From the NCBI GenBank assembly GCA_036747295.1, contig DAIOCN010000006.1:47408-111407 (forward strand): a stretch of DNA of 64,000 nt, given 5' to 3'. The DNA comes from UBA4736 sp002404015. GTDB lineage: Bacteria; Chloroflexota; Dormibacteria; Dormibacterales; Dormibacteraceae. The notes below the pieces were generated by a model that was not told the origin of the DNA, did no database searches, and was given only the letters and a program-made list of their open reading frames with translations. This document shows positions 34,241 to 42,921 of this stretch, piece after piece (the stretch's first letter is position 1; each line of letters begins with the position of its first letter). The position numbers and the translations under genes were made by a program.

Positions 34241-36478
34241 CTGATTCAGTTTGCCCGCGCCGTGGCGGTGGTCTGCGCGGTACTTGTCATGACTGCGAGC
34301 GCGCCCGCCTCCGCCGCGCCATCGCCTCCGCTCGCGACGCGCCCCGAGCACCCTGCTTTCGGTCCGCCCGGCCACCGGGTCACCATGCCCGATCGCATGC
34401 CGTCGGCAAAGCTGGCGCCCAAGGTGGGAAGGGCTTCCTCGATCGGGGCGGCGGGGCTCGCCGGGGCGCAGCCCTTCCTCACCCGGCCCTACTGGGATCC
34501 GCACCAGGTCACCTCGGTGTTCGATCACTGCAGCCCCGACTACACGCGCGACGGCCGGATCTGCGAGTTCGACGGAACGGTCGCCAGCTCCGCGAACGGC
34601 GTGGATCCGACCTTCTCGGCCGGTTACGCGGTGACGCCTCGCGGGAGCGACTACCTGTATTACGACGGCCACAACGGCTGGGACCTCGCTCTCAACTATG
34701 AGCCTCTGCTGGCGGCGGCCCCGGGCACGGTGACGCTGGCCGGCTACGACCCCAACAACCCGGGCTTCGGTCAGACCGTGATCATCGACCACGGGAATGG
34801 CTTCAGCACCCGCTACGGCCACATGAGCCAGATCTACGTGAACGTCGGCGACCACGTCTACCGCACGACCACAATCGGCGTCAGCGGCAACACCGGTAAC
34901 AGCACCGGACCCCACCTGCACTTCGGTGTCTACGTGACCAATCCCTGGAATGCCATCGACCCCTGGGGCTGGACCGGTGCGGGCAGCGACCCCTGGCCCT
35001 ACGACTCGGGCAACCTGTGGCTGACCGGGAACCCCCAGAACCCGCTCCCCACCGCGCCGACGGCTGTGAGCACCACGGCCGGCGACAGCTCGGCCACGGT
35101 GACCTGGCAGACGCCGGCCTGGAACGGGGGAGACCGGATTTACGCCTACGTGGTGACCGCCTCGCCCGGGGGCGCCAGCGTCACGGTAGACGGCAGCCTC
35201 AACCGCACCCTTCTGACGGGGCTCAGCAACTTCGCCTCGTACACCATCGCGGTCGTCGCGTACACCATCGACGGCAGAAGCCCTGACTCGCAGGCGTCGA
35301 GCGCCGTGACTCCGGTGCCGGCCTTTCCCGGCCGCCTGCACCCCGTCGCGCCGGCCAGGATTCTCGACACCCGCTCGGGTCTCGGCGGCTTCTCGACCGT
35401 GGCGCCCGGCCAGTCGGTCGCGCTCAGCGTTCTCGGGCGAGGGGGCGTCCCCAGCACCGGGGTGGCTGCGGTGGTCCTCAACGTTACGGAGACCAATCCC
35501 ACACAGGCCGGTTTCCTGACCGTCTACCCGAGCGCGACCGCGCTTCCCAACACCTCGAACCTGAACTTCGGGCCCTGGCAGACCTCCGCCAACCTGGTGC
35601 AGGCTGCCCTCGGCCCCGACGGCAAGGTCGCGTTGGCCAACCAGAGCAGCGGGCAGGTCGATCTGATCGGCGACGTCTCGGGCTGGATCGGGACCTCCTC
35701 GGACGGTGGGGTGGACGGCCACTACCATCCCGTCGCGCCGGGCCGCATCCTCGACACCCGAACCTCGACCGGTGGCCATCCCGGCCCGGTGAGGCCTGGC
35801 GCGTCCTTGACCCTGCAGGTTTCCGGCTCGGGACCGCTGGCGGCGGTGCCGGCGGCCCAGGTGGTCGCCGTTGCCCTCAACCTGACGGCCACCAACCCGA
35901 CGTCGCAGAGCTTCCTGGCGGTCACGCCGAGCGGCGGGAGCGCCGTCTCCAACCTCAATTTTCTGGCCTGGCAGACGGTCGCCAACCGCGTGATCGTGCC
36001 CGTGAGCCCGAGCGGCCAGGTCAGCATCTACAACTCCCAGGGTTCGACGGACGTGATCGTCGACGTCTCGGGCTGGTTCAGCAGTCCGGCCGCGACTGCG
36101 ACTTCAGGCGGCCTCTACACGGGCGTGACGGCCCAGCGCCTGCTCGATACCCGCAACGGCACCGGGGTGACGGCAGGCCGGGTTGGCCCCGGCCAGACGC
36201 TGACCCTGCCGGTCGCCGGCCGGCTGGGAGTGCCGCTGTCGGGCATGGGCGCCGTCCTGATCAACCTGACGGCGGTGGCTCCCAGTGGCCAGAGCTACCT
36301 GGCGGTGCTGCCCAGCACGCCCGCCGGCCCGCCCTCCACATCGGACGTCAACTTCATGGGCGATCAGAACGTCCCCAACCTGGTGATCGCCACCCTGGGG
36401 TCTGATGGCAGCATCCGGATCTACAACTCGGCCGGTTCGACCGACGTCGTCGCCGATCTCCTCGGCTGGTACTCCTGA
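34241..36478 (+). CDS. secreted protein D: M23 peptidase, FnIII, module triplet
   Basis: A ~745-residue exported protein. Residues ~140-245 are a LytM/M23 metalloendopeptidase: His144 and Asp148 in HNGWDLAL and His225/His227 in PHLHFGV are the zinc ligands; IDHGNGFSTRYGHMS is typical. It should cut peptidoglycan cross-bridges. FnIII follows (~270-358), then the triplet. The only start that leaves a charged signal-peptide n-region (IQFARAVAVVCAVLV) is CTG 34241; GTG 34262 is the canonical fallback. It lies ten bases after protein C and resembles it in its triplet. Confidence 0.88.
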   Translation: MIQFARAVAVVCAVLVMTASAPASAAPSPPLATRPEHPAFGPPGHRVTMPDRMPSAKLAPKVGRASSIGAAGLAGAQPFLTRPYWDPHQVTSVFDHCSPDYTRDGRICEFDGTVASSANGVDPTFSAGYAVTPRGSDYLYYDGHNGWDLALNYEPLLAAAPGTVTLAGYDPNNPGFGQTVIIDHGNGFSTRYGHMSQIYVNVGDHVYRTTTIGVSGNTGNSTGPHLHFGVYVTNPWNAIDPWGWTGAGSDPWPYDSGNLWLTGNPQNPLPTAPTAVSTTAGDSSATVTWQTPAWNGGDRIYAYVVTASPGGASVTVDGSLNRTLLTGLSNFASYTIAVVAYTIDGRSPDSQASSAVTPVPAFPGRLHPVAPARILDTRSGLGGFSTVAPGQSVALSVLGRGGVPSTGVAAVVLNVTETNPTQAGFLTVYPSATALPNTSNLNFGPWQTSANLVQAALGPDGKVALANQSSGQVDLIGDVSGWIGTSSDGGVDGHYHPVAPGRILDTRTSTGGHPGPVRPGASLTLQVSGSGPLAAVPAAQVVAVALNLTATNPTSQSFLAVTPSGGSAVSNLNFLAWQTVANRVIVPVSPSGQVSIYNSQGSTDVIVDVSGWFSSPAATATSGGLYTGVTAQRLLDTRNGTGVTAGRVGPGQTLTLPVAGRLGVPLSGMGAVLINLTAVAPSGQSYLAVLPSTPAGPPSTSDVNFMGDQNVPNLVIATLGSDGSIRIYNSAGSTDVVADLLGWYS
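35329..36475 (+). repeat. module triplet of protein D
   Basis: Three repeats with DTR codons at 35366, 35753 and 36146. Module 1 shares PGRLH, TSNLNFGPWQT and the ETNPxQAG segment with module 1 of protein C, supporting block duplication of the C/D pair. Confidence 0.9.
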
Positions 36479-36490
36479 CCAGCCCATCCA

Positions 36491-36496
36491 TACAAT
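36491..36496 (+). promoter_or_regulatory. -10-like element upstream of methyltransferase
   Basis: TACAAT lies 20 bases before the ATG at 36517, in the short gap after protein D. No -35 match is clear. Confidence 0.35.
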
Positions 36497-36516
36497 GCCG
36501 TCGTGGTGATCCCCTG

Positions 36517-37371
36517 ATGGCTCGCAAGAAGGGGCGGGGCACCGACTACGACAGCTTCTATTACGGCCGCTGCCTGAACCTCAACCAGACTGAGGCCTAT
36601 CGCCGAGACGAGCGCTGGCTCAATTTCTTCGGCACTATCGCCGATCGCATCGTCCGCGACTTTGGGCCACAGACCGTCCTCGATGCCGGCTGCGCGATGG
36701 GATTCCTGGTCGAGGCCCTCCGCGACCGCGGCGTCGAAGCATACGGGATCGACATCTCGGAATACGCGCTGGCGCAGGTCCGAGAAGACATCCGGCCGTA
36801 CTGCCGCAAGGCTTCGGTGACCGCGGCGCTGAAGCGCAAGTACGACCTGATCGTGTGCATCGAGACTCTCGAGCACCTCCCCAAGCGGGATGCGGAGCAT
36901 GCCGTCCAGAACTTCTGCGCCCACACCGGCGACGTGCTCTTCTCCTCGACCCCGCACGACTACAAAGAGGCCACCCATGTCAACGTGATGCCCCGGGACT
37001 ACTGGGCAGAGCTGTTCGCGCGCCTCGGCTTCGTCCACGATCTCGACTACGATCCCTCGACGTACCTTTCGCCGTGGGCCGTCAGGTTCAGGAAGAGCCA
37101 AGAGGGCCTGCCCCGAGTGGCGGCCACTTACGAGCGCGTGTTGGCCCGGTACCAGGATGAGAACGTCGCCCTGCGCGAGCTGGTTCTGGAGTTGCGCCGC
37201 CAGACCGAGCGGGCGGACGGCCTGGAGGCGGAGCTCACCACCGTTCGGAGCTCCTCCGCGTACCGGCTGGCCGAGCGCGTGGCCAGCCTCCGGCGGCGGC
37301 TAGCGCCGCGCGATTCGCGCCGAGGCCGCCTGATCTCCCAGCTGGCAGCGCGCATCTCAGGCTCGCCCTAA
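36517..37371 (+). CDS. class I SAM-dependent methyltransferase
   Basis: A 284-residue methyltransferase. Motif I is VLDAGCAMGFLVEALRDRG, followed by the acidic YGIDIS and the motif IV-like DLIVCIETLEHL. The C-terminal ~70 residues form a charged helix with YxxVLARYQDENVALRELV and a basic end, common in glycan-locus methyltransferases where it aids oligomerisation or membrane contact. The target is probably a sugar of the surface glycan. It converges on the next gene with a four-base 3' overlap. Confidence 0.88.
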   Translation: MARKKGRGTDYDSFYYGRCLNLNQTEAYRRDERWLNFFGTIADRIVRDFGPQTVLDAGCAMGFLVEALRDRGVEAYGIDISEYALAQVREDIRPYCRKASVTAALKRKYDLIVCIETLEHLPKRDAEHAVQNFCAHTGDVLFSSTPHDYKEATHVNVMPRDYWAELFARLGFVHDLDYDPSTYLSPWAVRFRKSQEGLPRVAATYERVLARYQDENVALRELVLELRRQTERADGLEAELTTVRSSSAYRLAERVASLRRRLAPRDSRRGRLISQLAARISGSP

Positions 37372-38519
37372 CCGCGATCCGCGAGCAGCGGTTCCAGAGC
37401 CTCGGTAAGCCTGAGCGCGAAGACCTCGCGTGAGAAAAGGTGGCTGCGCTCGCGGGCGCTCTCGCCGAGCCGGCGCCTCAGCGCCGAATCGCCCACGAGC
37501 TTGCTGGTGAGATCGATCAAGTGCCTGGGATCCAGCCACAGGAAACCGTCAATGCCGTCGCGCACGATCTCCGATTGGCCTCCCCGCCCAATCACCACCG
37601 GCACCGCGCCGTGGCCCATGGCCTCCACCGTCGTCATCCCGAAGTGCTCGAGCGCCGCCGGGTCCGCCTCCTCGTCCACTCCCAGGCCGGCCGAGTGCCA
37701 GTAGATCGAAGCCTCCCGGTAGAGCCTCTGCAGTCCTTCCTGAAGGATGTCCGGATGCAGGGTCACCGGGTACCCCGCGGATGCCCTTTCGATCACTTCA
37801 AAGTGCCCGGCGTGGTGGGCATCCTGGTGCACCGAGCCTGCCAGGTGCAGCCGCCAGCCCGTCAGGCCCGCGTCACAGAGGCGCTTGAAGGCGGCGACCA
37901 TCGCGTCCTGGCGCTTGTCGTGCCCACCGGCGGCAAAACGCCCCACCGAAAGGATCGAGTTGCGCTTGGCCTGCCAGTCAGGTTCCTCAGCCGGGATTTC
38001 GACGGGCGGGTATACCACGGTGGCTTCGCGCCGCCAGCGCTGGAGGACCCACTTGCGAACGTACTGGGACTGGCAGATCACGAGCTGGTAACCGGTGAGG
38101 TCCGAGTCGGAGCCGAGGGGGTAGGGGAACTGGCACAGGATGGCCCCGCGCGCCGCCTGATTCCGGACCGGGATCACGTAGGCCATCGCGATGAAGACGT
38201 CGTACTCGCGCGTGAGCCGCGAGGCCTGGGCGCCCACCACTCGGTTTCGGAGCGGGCGCAGAAAACTCGCCCTGTTGAGGAGCCGGTGGGCCTTGGTGAC
38301 CTGGCGGTTGGTGGCGACTAGGCGCAGGCCGCTGAGGTCGAGACCCAGCCTCAGCGCGTAGCGCTCGGCATCGGCCGGCACGGAACCGATCAGGTCCACC
38401 TGGACGGCCGGCCAGCGGTCCTGGACCGCCCTGGCCGCGAGCGCCAGGTACTTCTCGCCGCCACCGTACGTGGCCCCGAAGTAGGGGGAGAACAGACCTA
38501 CGCGGAGCGGGCGTCCCAC
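37368..38519 (-). CDS. glycosyltransferase family 4
   Basis: A 383-residue GT-B enzyme. N-terminal FSPYFGATYGGGEKYLA is the acceptor-side loop; the donor-side region has LSVGRFAAGGHDKRQDAMVAAF and EHFGMTTVEAMGHGAVPVV. This type resembles ALG11/Pim-like mannosyltransferases that use GDP-mannose, which this window makes, but the donor is not proven. The GTG start overlaps the upstream GT2 gene by 22 bases. Confidence 0.88.
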   Translation of the reverse strand: MGRPLRVGLFSPYFGATYGGGEKYLALAARAVQDRWPAVQVDLIGSVPADAERYALRLGLDLSGLRLVATNRQVTKAHRLLNRASFLRPLRNRVVGAQASRLTREYDVFIAMAYVIPVRNQAARGAILCQFPYPLGSDSDLTGYQLVICQSQYVRKWVLQRWRREATVVYPPVEIPAEEPDWQAKRNSILSVGRFAAGGHDKRQDAMVAAFKRLCDAGLTGWRLHLAGSVHQDAHHAGHFEVIERASAGYPVTLHPDILQEGLQRLYREASIYWHSAGLGVDEEADPAALEHFGMTTVEAMGHGAVPVVIGRGGQSEIVRDGIDGFLWLDPRHLIDLTSKLVGDSALRRRLGESARERSHLFSREVFALRLTEALEPLLADRG

Positions 38520-39493
38520 AGCTCACGCGAGTACATCCAGCGCTCGATCTCCACGTCCGAGACCCGACGCCGAAGGCGAATCCGAATCCGCTTGAAGAGC
38601 AGTTGGGGGAGGTTCAGTGCAAAGGACCCGAGAACCCGGCCTCGAAGCGCGCGGCGGACCGGCTGGGCCGCCCTCGCACCTGGCCGACCCCGTCCCGCCG
38701 CGCGAGCGGCCAGGCGACCGAGGCTGCGCGCGGCGAAACCGGGCCGTGCGTTCTTGGAGATCATGAACAGGCGGTTGCGGTCGGCGTGGAACACCATGAA
38801 CTTCGACCATTCGCCGGCCGAGGCCATGTGCTCGTGCTCGACCACGGCGGCCGGTTCGTACAGCACTCGCCAGCCGCGCAGCCGCATCCGCCAGCTGAGG
38901 TCGGTGTCCTCGTAGTAGTTGAAGAAGCTGGCGTCGAACATGCCCACGTCGGCCAGCATGGGCCGGGTCAGCAGGGCGGCGGCGCCGCAGAACGCGAAGA
39001 CCTCCTCCGGCCGGTCGTACTGCCCGCGGTCGAGCTCGCCGCTGCCGCGGTCCCCCCCACTCCCGTCGCTAAGCAGCAGGGAGCCCGCGTTCTGGACGTG
39101 GTCCGGGCGACTGGCGAACAGCAGCTTGGAGGTGACGGCGCCCACCCGGGGGCCGGCTTCGGCGGCCTGCACCAGTGCCGCCAGCCAACCGGGCCGCACC
39201 CGGGTGTCCTGGTTGAGCACGACGAGGTGCGTGCCCAGGGCGAGTCGCAGCCCAAGATTGTTTCCGGCCGCGAAACCGAGATTGCTGCCGATCTCCACCA
39301 GGCGCACCTGTGGAAACCGCCTCCGCACCTGGTCCGGAGACCCGTCACTGGAGCCGTTGTCGACCACCAGGACCTCCATTCCCCCGGGCAGCCACTGAGG
39401 CAGGAGAGCGTCCAGGCAGCCAGCCAGCAACTCGCCGCCGTTGTAGGCAACAACCACGACTGAGGCGCGCGGGGGAATGGCGGGCCCGGTCAG
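38498..39493 (-). CDS. glycosyltransferase family 2 (rhamnosyltransferase-like)
   Basis: A ~331-residue GT-A enzyme. It has VVVAYNGGELL, VVDNGSSDGS, LNQDTRV (DxD-like) and the FNYYEDTDLSWRMRLRGW motif of WbbL-type rhamnosyltransferases. The canonical GTG at 39457 would start within the first strand. The CTG at 39493 overlaps the wzt stop as CTGA and gives (M)TGPAIPPRASVVVVAYNGG, a normal family N-terminus, so I use it. dTDP-rhamnose could come from the rmlABC genes further on. Confidence 0.88.
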   Translation of the reverse strand: MTGPAIPPRASVVVVAYNGGELLAGCLDALLPQWLPGGMEVLVVDNGSSDGSPDQVRRRFPQVRLVEIGSNLGFAAGNNLGLRLALGTHLVVLNQDTRVRPGWLAALVQAAEAGPRVGAVTSKLLFASRPDHVQNAGSLLLSDGSGGDRGSGELDRGQYDRPEEVFAFCGAAALLTRPMLADVGMFDASFFNYYEDTDLSWRMRLRGWRVLYEPAAVVEHEHMASAGEWSKFMVFHADRNRLFMISKNARPGFAARSLGRLAARAAGRGRPGARAAQPVRRALRGRVLGSFALNLPQLLFKRIRIRLRRRVSDVEIERWMYSRELWDARSA

Positions 39494-40722
39494 GCCGAGT
39501 TTCGCCGCCGGCCGGCGGGCTCCGAACCTTCAGCCGCCCAGCGGTGCTCCAGTTCGACCAGGCCGCGGTCAATCGTGCCTCGCGGGATATGGAAGGAGTA
39601 GCGCTGCCAGTGTGAATCGATCGCAATCGGTGTCCGGCGGGCGCCGTCGAAGACCATCACGGTCACCCTGAAGGTGCCTCCGCAGAGATCGAGGCGGGGG
39701 TAGGTCAGCGTGAGCCGGCCTGGGCCCGGCCCCAGGCTGCCCATCGCCAGCCGGTCGAGGTCGGTGTTGGTAGCGAACACCAGGACGCCGTCGTTGCGAT
39801 GGATCGCCACCCCGAAGAGCGGTTGCTCCAGGCGGCGGTGGACCAGGTATGGGATCTCGACTGTGAGGCTGTCACCGGGCTCCAGCTGGCTCACGGGCCG
39901 GCCGCCGGCATCCAGCAGCCGGGCCTGGCCCAGCTCGACGGCCACACGACGGCCGGAGCCAGGATCCTCGGCCCGGGTCTCATGAGCCGCCATGTCGTCT
40001 CGGACCTGGTCCACATAGGCGTCGATCACCTCGGCCGGATCGCCCCGTTCGCGCATCACGCCGGCATCCAGCCAGCAAACCTCGGAGCACAGGTCCCGCA
40101 GCGAGCCGAGGTTGTGCGACACCACGACAACCGTCCCACCCTTGTCCTGGAAGCGCTCGAGCCAGTCAAAGCACTTGGCCTGAAAGGCCTCGTCGCCCAC
40201 GGCTAGGATCTCGTCGACCAGCAGGATCTCGGGCTCGACGTGGATGGCGACCGAGAAGCCGAGGCGCATATACATGCCCGACGAATAGGTCCGAACGGGC
40301 GCGTCGATATGCTCCTCCAGCTCGGCGAAGGCAACAATCGAGTCGAATCGGCGATTGATCTCCGCTCGACTCAGGCCGAGCAGGGAAGCGTTGAGGTAGA
40401 CGTTCTCCCGGCCCGTGTACTCGGGCTGGAAGCCCGCCCCCAGCTCGAGCAGCCCGGAGAGGCGGCCGCTGGTCCGGACCCGCCCCAGGTCGGGCACCAG
40501 GATGCGCGCCATCAGCTTCAGGGCAGTGCTCTTGCCGGCCCCGTTGCTGCCGATCAAGCCCATGGTCCGGCCCGGTTGGACCTCCAGCTCCAGCCCGCGC
40601 AGCGCCCACCGCTCCTCCCACTCCCCGAAACGGCGGTGGATGAGCACCTCCTTCAGGGATCGGTAGCGTTCCTTGTAGACGCGATATCGCTTGTGGACCC
40701 CGATCATCTCGACGGCCGCCAT
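39490..40722 (-). CDS. wzt: polysaccharide ABC exporter ATPase (Wzt/TagH type)
   Basis: A 410-residue ATPase. Walker A is GSNGAGKST, the signature region TYSSGMYMRLGFSVA and Walker B ILLVDEILAVGD. Residues ~245-410 form an added beta-rich C-terminal domain, as in Wzt proteins that recognise the finished O-chain. The start is ATG at 40722, with GGAGGAGG upstream and a one-base overlap with the permease stop. With the permease it exports a lipid-linked glycan across the membrane. Confidence 0.93.
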   Translation of the reverse strand: MAAVEMIGVHKRYRVYKERYRSLKEVLIHRRFGEWEERWALRGLELEVQPGRTMGLIGSNGAGKSTALKLMARILVPDLGRVRTSGRLSGLLELGAGFQPEYTGRENVYLNASLLGLSRAEINRRFDSIVAFAELEEHIDAPVRTYSSGMYMRLGFSVAIHVEPEILLVDEILAVGDEAFQAKCFDWLERFQDKGGTVVVVSHNLGSLRDLCSEVCWLDAGVMRERGDPAEVIDAYVDQVRDDMAAHETRAEDPGSGRRVAVELGQARLLDAGGRPVSQLEPGDSLTVEIPYLVHRRLEQPLFGVAIHRNDGVLVFATNTDLDRLAMGSLGPGPGRLTLTYPRLDLCGGTFRVTVMVFDGARRTPIAIDSHWQRYSFHIPRGTIDRGLVELEHRWAAEGSEPAGRRRNSA

Positions 40723-41522
40723 CAGACCTCCTCCGGGATGCGCGGCCGCAGCCAACTGAAGAATGCATAGCCGCCGACCAGGGCGACCAGCGCGGCCGCC
40801 AGCATGGCGGTGAACTGGCCGGGGTCGGGCCAGAGGCCGTAGTAGAGGACGGAATGGTAGCTGTCCAGGAACCAGGCCAGGGGATTGGCGGTCGCGTACG
40901 GGATGAACCGAGCCGCTGCCCGCGGGAGGGCGGCGGGATCGAGCGGATAGAGCACCGGTGTCAGGTAGAAAAGCGCATTTATCGCCAGTGTGATGACGTG
41001 CTCCAGGTCCCGGAAGTAGACGGTCAGCGTGGCCAGGAAGAGCCCCAGCCCGATCGCGAAGGCGAGGTGAGCCAGGAGGATGACCGGGAGCAGCACGAGC
41101 GAGGGCCCGAGATGGACACCTGCCAGCAGCAGGATCGGCAGCAGGATCGCCAGCATGATCACGAAATTCACGAAATGGGCCAGCACGTTGGCAATGGGCA
41201 GGGTCTCGATCGGGAAGTAGACCTTGGTGATGAGACTCGAGGTCCGGACGAATGCGATCGCGGACGACGTGAGAGCCTGGGCGGTGAATATCCAGACCAG
41301 GAGTCCGCCGAGGACGAATGCCCAGTAGTTGGGCAGCACGAAAACGCGCAGGAACAGGCTGAACACGACGTAGTAGATCGCCATCATGATCAGCGGGTTC
41401 AGCAGCGACCAGCCGACGCCAAGCACTGAACCCTTGTACTTGAGCTTGAGGTCGCGAATCGTGAGGTTGGTCAAAAGGTCGCGATAGTCAACGAGCTCGC
41501 GCAGGCGTTGGCCGGCGATCAT
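40722..41522 (-). CDS. wzm: polysaccharide ABC exporter permease (Wzm/TagG type)
   Basis: A 266-residue ABC-2 permease with six hydrophobic segments. DLKLKYKGSVLGVGWSLLNPL is the family N-terminal amphipathic signature, and YFRDLEHV and LFYLTPVLYP are typical. The ATG at 41522 follows GGAGGAA. A -10 TAGAAT lies 23 bases upstream. It is the first gene of the minus-strand run wzm-wzt-GT2-GT4. Confidence 0.94.
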   Translation of the reverse strand: MIAGQRLRELVDYRDLLTNLTIRDLKLKYKGSVLGVGWSLLNPLIMMAIYYVVFSLFLRVFVLPNYWAFVLGGLLVWIFTAQALTSSAIAFVRTSSLITKVYFPIETLPIANVLAHFVNFVIMLAILLPILLLAGVHLGPSLVLLPVILLAHLAFAIGLGLFLATLTVYFRDLEHVITLAINALFYLTPVLYPLDPAALPRAAARFIPYATANPLAWFLDSYHSVLYYGLWPDPGQFTAMLAAALVALVGGYAFFSWLRPRIPEEV

Positions 41523-41545
41523 CGTTCCTCCGCTGGCACGCGACG

Positions 41546-41589
41546 ATTCTACCCGCGGCCTCGTCCGCCTTCGGGAGGTTGGCTAGAGT
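41546..41589. promoter_or_regulatory. divergent promoters between wzm and GT2
   Basis: TAGAAT reads on the minus strand at 41551-41546 (for wzm). GGCTAGAGT reads on the plus strand with the hexamer at 41584-41589, six bases before the GTG at 41596. The plus transcript would be leaderless. Neither has a recognisable -35. Confidence 0.5.
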
Positions 41590-41595
41590 TGGGCG

Positions 41596-42921
41596 GTGGC
41601 AACCCAGGGCCCATCCGTCTCCCTCATCGTGCTCAACTGGAACGGCCGCAAGCACCTGGCGGCCTGCCTGGAGTCGCTCCTCGGCCTCGAGTACCCGGCG
41701 GACCGGCTGGAGGTGGTTCTCTGCGACAACGGCTCGGCGGACGGCTCGGTCGATTATGTCCGGGAGGGCTTTCCGGCGGTTCGAGTGGTCGCCCTGGACC
41801 AGAACCTCGGTTTCGCGGAGGGCAACAACCGAGCGGCCGTCACCTGTACCAGCGAGTGGATCGGCTTTTTGAACAACGACATGAAGGTTGAGGCGCCCTG
41901 GCTCAAGAACCTGGTCTCGCTGCTGGACGAGCATCCCAGCGCCGCCTGCATCGGCTCCCGCATCAAGAATTGGGACGGCTCCCGGATCGACTTTGTCGGG
42001 GGGGGCGTCAACTACCAGGGCCATGGCTTCCAGCTCGACCACGGGGCCAAGAAGTCCGAACGGGACCGCGAACGACGCGTCTTGTTCGCCTGCGGTGGCG
42101 CGATGCTGATCCGGCGCGAACTCTTCCAGGCCGTCGACGGGTTCGACAGCGACTTCTTCGCGTATTTCGAGGACGTCGACCTGGGCTGGCGCCTGAACCT
42201 GCTCGGCCACGACGTCTGGTACACGCCGCGGGCGACCGCCTTTCATCGCCACCATGCGACGGCCGACCGGCTGGAGCCGCACCGCCTCCGCTCGCTGTAC
42301 GAGCGCAACGCGCTCTTCACCATCTACAAGTGCTTCGAGGACAAGACCCTGGCCGAAGCACTGCCCGCGGCTCTGCTGCTCCTCAACGAGAGGGGGCTGA
42401 GGCTGGCGGAAGTCGACGCCGAGGAGTTCAGGCTCGGCCCGCCGCCGGGCGGAGAGGTCGCCCAGCAGGGGCCCTCGGCCAGCGCCCAGCGCCTGTACGC
42501 CTACGACCCCGCGGAGGTCTTCACCGAGAGCCTGGCGGCCCGGGCCCGCCGGGTCCTGCGCGAGCAGGGCCTGGGCACCGCTGTGTACAAGACGGGTCGC
42601 TTCCTCCGCTGGCGCACCCGCAGCTTCTTCGTCCACCGCCTCCTGAACATCCTGGGCCAGGTGCAGCCCGAGGCCTTCCTGATGCCCGGGGTGGCCGTGA
42701 GCCACTACGCGGCCGCCAGCCAGTTCGCCCATTCGCTGGACCGGGTTCGCGCCAAGCGGGACTGGCTCAGCGAGCGCCGCAAGCGCTCCGATGAGGAGCT
42801 GGTCCCGCTCTTCGAGGACCCCTTCTTCGCGAACTACAGCGACCCGCGGTACCTCGCCTTCTACAAGTGGCTGACGCAGGTCGTCGGCCTCGACCGCCGG
42901 CTCGGCCCAGCCCGCGATTGA
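41596..42921 (+). CDS. glycosyltransferase family 2 with long C-terminal region
   Basis: A 441-residue protein. The GT-A half has SLIVLNWNGRKHLAACLESLL, CDNGSADGS, FLNNDMKVE and FAYFEDVDLGWRLNLLGHDVW. After residue ~270 comes a ~170-residue helical extension with no recognised domain. Start GTG 41596, probably leaderless. It overlaps the next glycosyltransferase by four bases (TTGA). Confidence 0.9.
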   Translation: MATQGPSVSLIVLNWNGRKHLAACLESLLGLEYPADRLEVVLCDNGSADGSVDYVREGFPAVRVVALDQNLGFAEGNNRAAVTCTSEWIGFLNNDMKVEAPWLKNLVSLLDEHPSAACIGSRIKNWDGSRIDFVGGGVNYQGHGFQLDHGAKKSERDRERRVLFACGGAMLIRRELFQAVDGFDSDFFAYFEDVDLGWRLNLLGHDVWYTPRATAFHRHHATADRLEPHRLRSLYERNALFTIYKCFEDKTLAEALPAALLLLNERGLRLAEVDAEEFRLGPPPGGEVAQQGPSASAQRLYAYDPAEVFTESLAARARRVLREQGLGTAVYKTGRFLRWRTRSFFVHRLLNILGQVQPEAFLMPGVAVSHYAAASQFAHSLDRVRAKRDWLSERRKRSDEELVPLFEDPFFANYSDPRYLAFYKWLTQVVGLDRRLGPARD

